DNA of 64,000 nt from the NCBI GenBank assembly GCA_001599935.1, contig BCIJ01000005.1:1-64000 (forward strand). Reading direction: 5' to 3'. Shown here piece by piece: positions 61,193 through 64,000 of this stretch (the stretch's first letter is position 1; the number at the start of each line of letters is the position of its first letter). The notes under the pieces are model-generated. The model had not been told where the DNA came from and ran no database searches. It saw nothing but the letters and a program-made list of their open reading frames with translations. Both the position numbers and the translations under genes were made by a program. Source of the DNA: Holtermannia corniformis. Taxonomy: Eukaryota > Basidiomycota > Tremellomycetes > Holtermanniales.

Positions 61193-63054
61193 CTAGCCAA
61201 TCGTCTCGATCACAGCCTTGAGCTCGACCTCGCCCAAGATTTCAAACCCCTTTGGGTTCGTGACCTGCGGCGCAACGTCAGCGTCTAGACTCGACCAGGG
61301 CCGTGGACGGACCTGGGCCAATTGAACATTGTTGAAATCGAGCTTCTCCTCCATGACCTGCTTGAGGACTTTGAGGGCAAGCGTTTGTGCTTCTTGCAAG
61401 GTCATTTGCTGGGGATCGGTGTCAGCCATGTAGGTTGATCGCCGAAAGGGACATAGATTGTGTACACGAGGGCGATGAGGGCGTCTGTGACTGACGACGA
61501 CGACGGTGCGCAACGCCGCCCTCGTGATCACGAAAGGCCCAGACGATTGCTGGCAGAGTCTGTGGTCAAGCCCGCACCCACCTTGTGGTACGCATCCTGC
61601 AAAGCCTGCTGTGCGGCGTCTGAACCGCTTCCGATCGCCTTGGCGTCGTAGCGCACAAACGTGCCGGACGGGTCGGTGTGGTACCTGATGCGGTGTCAGC
61701 GTGGTCTCATAAGCCTGCGTTTCAAGGGTGAAGCGCGCGAAGGGTGAAGATATCTCAGTGACTTAGTGGACCAGCTGACGACGAGACCGTTGCAAGAGAT
61801 GGTATGGTCGACGCAGAGTGAGCGACTCACAGTTGGGGACCCTTTTCGTCATAGCCCGCAATCAACAGCGCGACACCGAACGGCCGTGACTATGGGAAGG
61901 TCAGCTCGTGTACAGTTTTGATCAGACTGTGATGCGGGGAGGGATCCGCCGGCACGGCACGATCGCTCTACAGTCCGGCCACATCATGGCTGATGCCGAA
62001 GGCAGAACGACCGTGTCGCTTGTATGACCAATCTGACATCTCGCCTCAGTGCTTCCATGCACTTGGCCTCGCCATGGTGTTTGCCCTGTCCAAGCCTCGC
62101 TCCATGGCTTCTCTCCGCACTGGAGCCCACGCTCGCTGCGCTCGGCTCTCTCGTACACATCTCGCTCCGCTCGGTGACTCACCATCAACGCGTCATCATC
62201 CTCGACACTCTCGCCAAACCTCAGCGCCAAATCACAAACGGCCTGGGTACAGCTCTCGACCGCGATCCGTTCATCGTACGTGAACGCGTGCATCTGGCTC
62301 GTCACGCGCGCGTGGTCAACCATGGTCCTCGCGTCGGCTGTGAGGCCGGACATTGCACAGCCGAGGTGGGTATCGATCTCCATGATCTTTTCGATCGAGG
62401 AGGATTCGAGCAGCGGCGATTGGACGCGTTTCTCGACGGCGAGGATGGTGCCTTGCGGAGTGGCGATGCCGACGGTTGTGCTGCCGAGCTGGAAGAGTTA
62501 GCGAGCGGAACGAGCGAACGGAAGGTGTAGGTATGGGAAGGAGTGGCGGAATGAGTCGATGAACATGTGTGTCTGGCGGGTGGTATGGAATGGAGATATG
62601 GCGAGGGATTGGTATAGGAGCAGGGAAGAAGCGAGGTCGATAGTTGAGCGAGAAAAGTATGACGGTTGGAAAGGGTGTGAGCAAGAGTTCACCAGTGGAA
62701 CTCTGGTCGACCCGGTCGTGGAAGGAGGGTAGGATTACGATGGGCCACGTCCACGATCCGTCGAGCCGCAAACGAGTGAATGCGCTAGAGACGATACACA
62801 CCTTGATAGCCTCCATAGCGTATTCAACTAGATCCCGTCATCAGTGCCACGCTCTCATCCATCATCATGGACAGCTCACCCTGAAACAACCGGCCCTGGA
62901 CACGTACACGTCAGCTTTGGACCTGGATCCTGTCGATACTATACTGACCTCTGGCGAGAACGTGTTGACGCCGCGGTCGTACTCGGACCTGCGCAGGTTA
63001 GTGAACGCGGTGGGTGCAGCTTGGTTGTGCAGGCACCGACCTGGTCATGAACAT
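61193..63054 (-). CDS. PUP2: 20S proteasome subunit alpha-5
   Basis: Outer-ring subunit of the 20S core particle. Eight exons in phase: 63054-63041, 62988-62949, 62895-62880, 62827-62802, 62488-62183, 61889-61831, 61684-61582, 61408-61193 (259 residues, like yeast Pup2). It starts [20 protein letters not shown] then [20 protein letters not shown], the alpha-subunit N-terminal gate helix with the proteasome-A signature. [40 protein letters not shown] and [20 protein letters not shown] are typical of alpha-5. The C-terminus [20 protein letters not shown] matches alpha-5 too. The first four exons are tiny (14, 40, 16, 26 nt), while later introns reach 146-313 nt. Confidence 0.94.
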
Positions 63055-63266
63055 GTTGGGCTTGTTCTGCTCGTGGTGCGTCGCTGGTACTGGTGCTTGT
63101 GATGTACAGTCGCTAGTACGCTCTCGAGTCTGCACACGATGGCCTGGAGCGATGCTGTCCTTGTTCACGTATGGCTCGTAACGCTGATGCGTCTCACTCG
63201 CGGTCGAAACCCCTCGGGGTTGTTTAGCAGCTCATTGACACGTCATTGCAAGTGCATGGGGTTTGT

Positions 63267-63332
63267 CACGTGGCACAGGGGTAGCCACGTGGCATCTGGT
63301 ATTGTCACGTGACCACCCCGACTGTCCACGTG
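63267..63332. promoter_or_regulatory. Four evenly spaced CACGTG sites in a divergent promoter
   Basis: CACGTG at 63267, 63286, 63306 and 63327: spacing 19, 20 and 21 bp, about two helical turns, with flanks mostly CCACGTGGC or TCACGTG. This is the core site of bHLH factors such as Cbf1/Pho4-type regulators. It lies between PUP2 and the E3 ligase gene, nearer the latter. Confidence 0.6.
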
Positions 63333-63536
63333 GCGATCCCGAGAACTCGAGGTTGGCCACACCGTCTCTCTTTATTGTCTGGCGAGAACCGACTGGGGCA
63401 CAGCGAACGGAGAACAGCGAGCAAGCCGCGGTGGCAAAGCTGCCAGGAATATAGACTGTGCGGTACCACGAGCTTAGTGGAGTAGCGTAGAGTCTACAGA
63501 GTATAGCAGGCACAGGACATTCCGCACTGCACCAAC

Positions 63537-64000
63537 ATGGTCCGCCAAGTGAGTCGGCACATGCGCTCTCTCACTGGTGGGCAGCATGATTAGATGCGAG
63601 TGCTGACACTCTGCAGGCAGACCTCTCATTCGCGAGCTCGGACGGGTTCGAGATCCTACCCGCCGCGGCACGCGCAGGTCCCAGCCGCTCTAAACGAGGA
63701 CCGCCGGTACCCATTATCCTCCTCGACTCGGATGAAGACACCCAACCGCAGCCGCAAGCGAGCTCAAGTGCAAGAGGCAAACGCAAACGTGTCGCCACTC
63801 CGCTCCCCGAACCAGCACCAGTACTAGAGACGGCAGAAACGGCACGGGCTCTGATCCTAGATATCGTCCCTGACATCTCGAGGCCTCATCTCGCGGCTCT
63901 GCTCGAGGCCGATGCTAGCACCCCCGTCGACACCCAAGGCCAAACTGGGATCGTCGAGCGTGTCCTCGCACGCATCTTCGAAGACGACCCCTACCCGAAA
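63537..64000 (+). CDS. RBR-type E3 ubiquitin ligase, RNF216/TRIAD3-like (5' end, partial)
   Basis: Exon 1 is 63537-63548 (MVRQ). A 68-nt intron ends CTCTGCAG at 63616, and exon 2 runs off the window. The protein begins ADLSFASSDGFEILPAAARA, has a SUMO-interacting-like VPIILLDSDED stretch and a basic GKRKRV. Then follows ALILDIVPDISRPHLAALLE and GIVERVLARIFEDDPYPK. The last segment resembles the N-terminal region of fungal and animal RNF216/TRIAD3 proteins, upstream of the RING-IBR-RING. The RBR domain itself is beyond the edge, so the identification rests on this segment only. Confidence 0.55.

Noticed and set aside
61193..61428. Separate small gene starting [15 protein letters not shown]
   Set aside because: This is the last exon of proteasome alpha-5. 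The apparent Met lies in the preceding intron.
1..64000. tRNA or rRNA genes
   Set aside because: Reading for a GGTTCGA-type B box with a matching acceptor stem, and for conserved rRNA blocks, gave nothing convincing. A covariance-model search was not possible here.

Overview
The window is nuclear DNA of a filamentous basidiomycete fungus, most likely an Agaricomycete. The order cannot be fixed from sequence alone. The evidence is GC-rich coding sequence, dense genes on both strands with many short GT-AG introns (about 41-60 nt), and clear fungal/eukaryotic housekeeping genes: PGS1, DNM1/DRP1, COQ2, LSM2, fumarase, CBP3, SLD2 and proteasome alpha-5.

Region 1 (1-23.9 kb) is a nest of mobile DNA. 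The left edge holds the 3' end of an unidentified gene, followed by palindromic short repeats that look like a DNA-transposon end. Four non-LTR (LINE) elements then lie head to tail on the + strand: a 5'-truncated copy (576-6948), a 3' remnant (6949-7538) and two essentially full-length copies (7539-15608 and 15609-about 23868). Each long copy has one uninterrupted reading frame: coiled-coil ORF1-like part, APE-type endonuclease, reverse transcriptase, RNase H and a C-terminal CCHC finger. The remnant and the middle copy end in (TTATAC)n, and the next element begins immediately after that tail. All four share a two-hairpin 3' end.

Region 2 (24-36 kb) carries PGS1 (cardiolipin pathway), a disordered fungal protein, a coiled-coil protein with a SUMO-like domain, and the mitochondrial/peroxisomal fission dynamin DNM1. 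Region 3 (36-40 kb) has several small coiled-coil proteins of unknown function. Region 4 (40-49 kb) has COQ2, LSM2 and a fumarase with a mitochondrial presequence. LSM2, fumarase and the SUMO-like gene each contain one intron of 1.2-2.6 kb, far longer than the other introns here.

Region 5 (49-64 kb) begins with a gene-poor 2.5 kb. It continues with a BRI3-like membrane protein, an EF-hand protein, CBP3, SLD2, a secreted GH16 glucanase, a tandem trio of small related TATA-driven genes of unknown function (59.2-61.1 kb), the proteasome alpha-5 gene, and the 5' end of an RNF216/TRIAD3-like E3 ligase. Four evenly spaced CACGTG sites lie between the last two.

Five products relate to mitochondria (PGS1, DNM1, COQ2, fumarase, CBP3), but their scattered, mixed-strand arrangement with independent promoters gives no sign of an operon-like unit. 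Exon coordinates below come from manual splicing, checked by reading-frame phase and family similarity.
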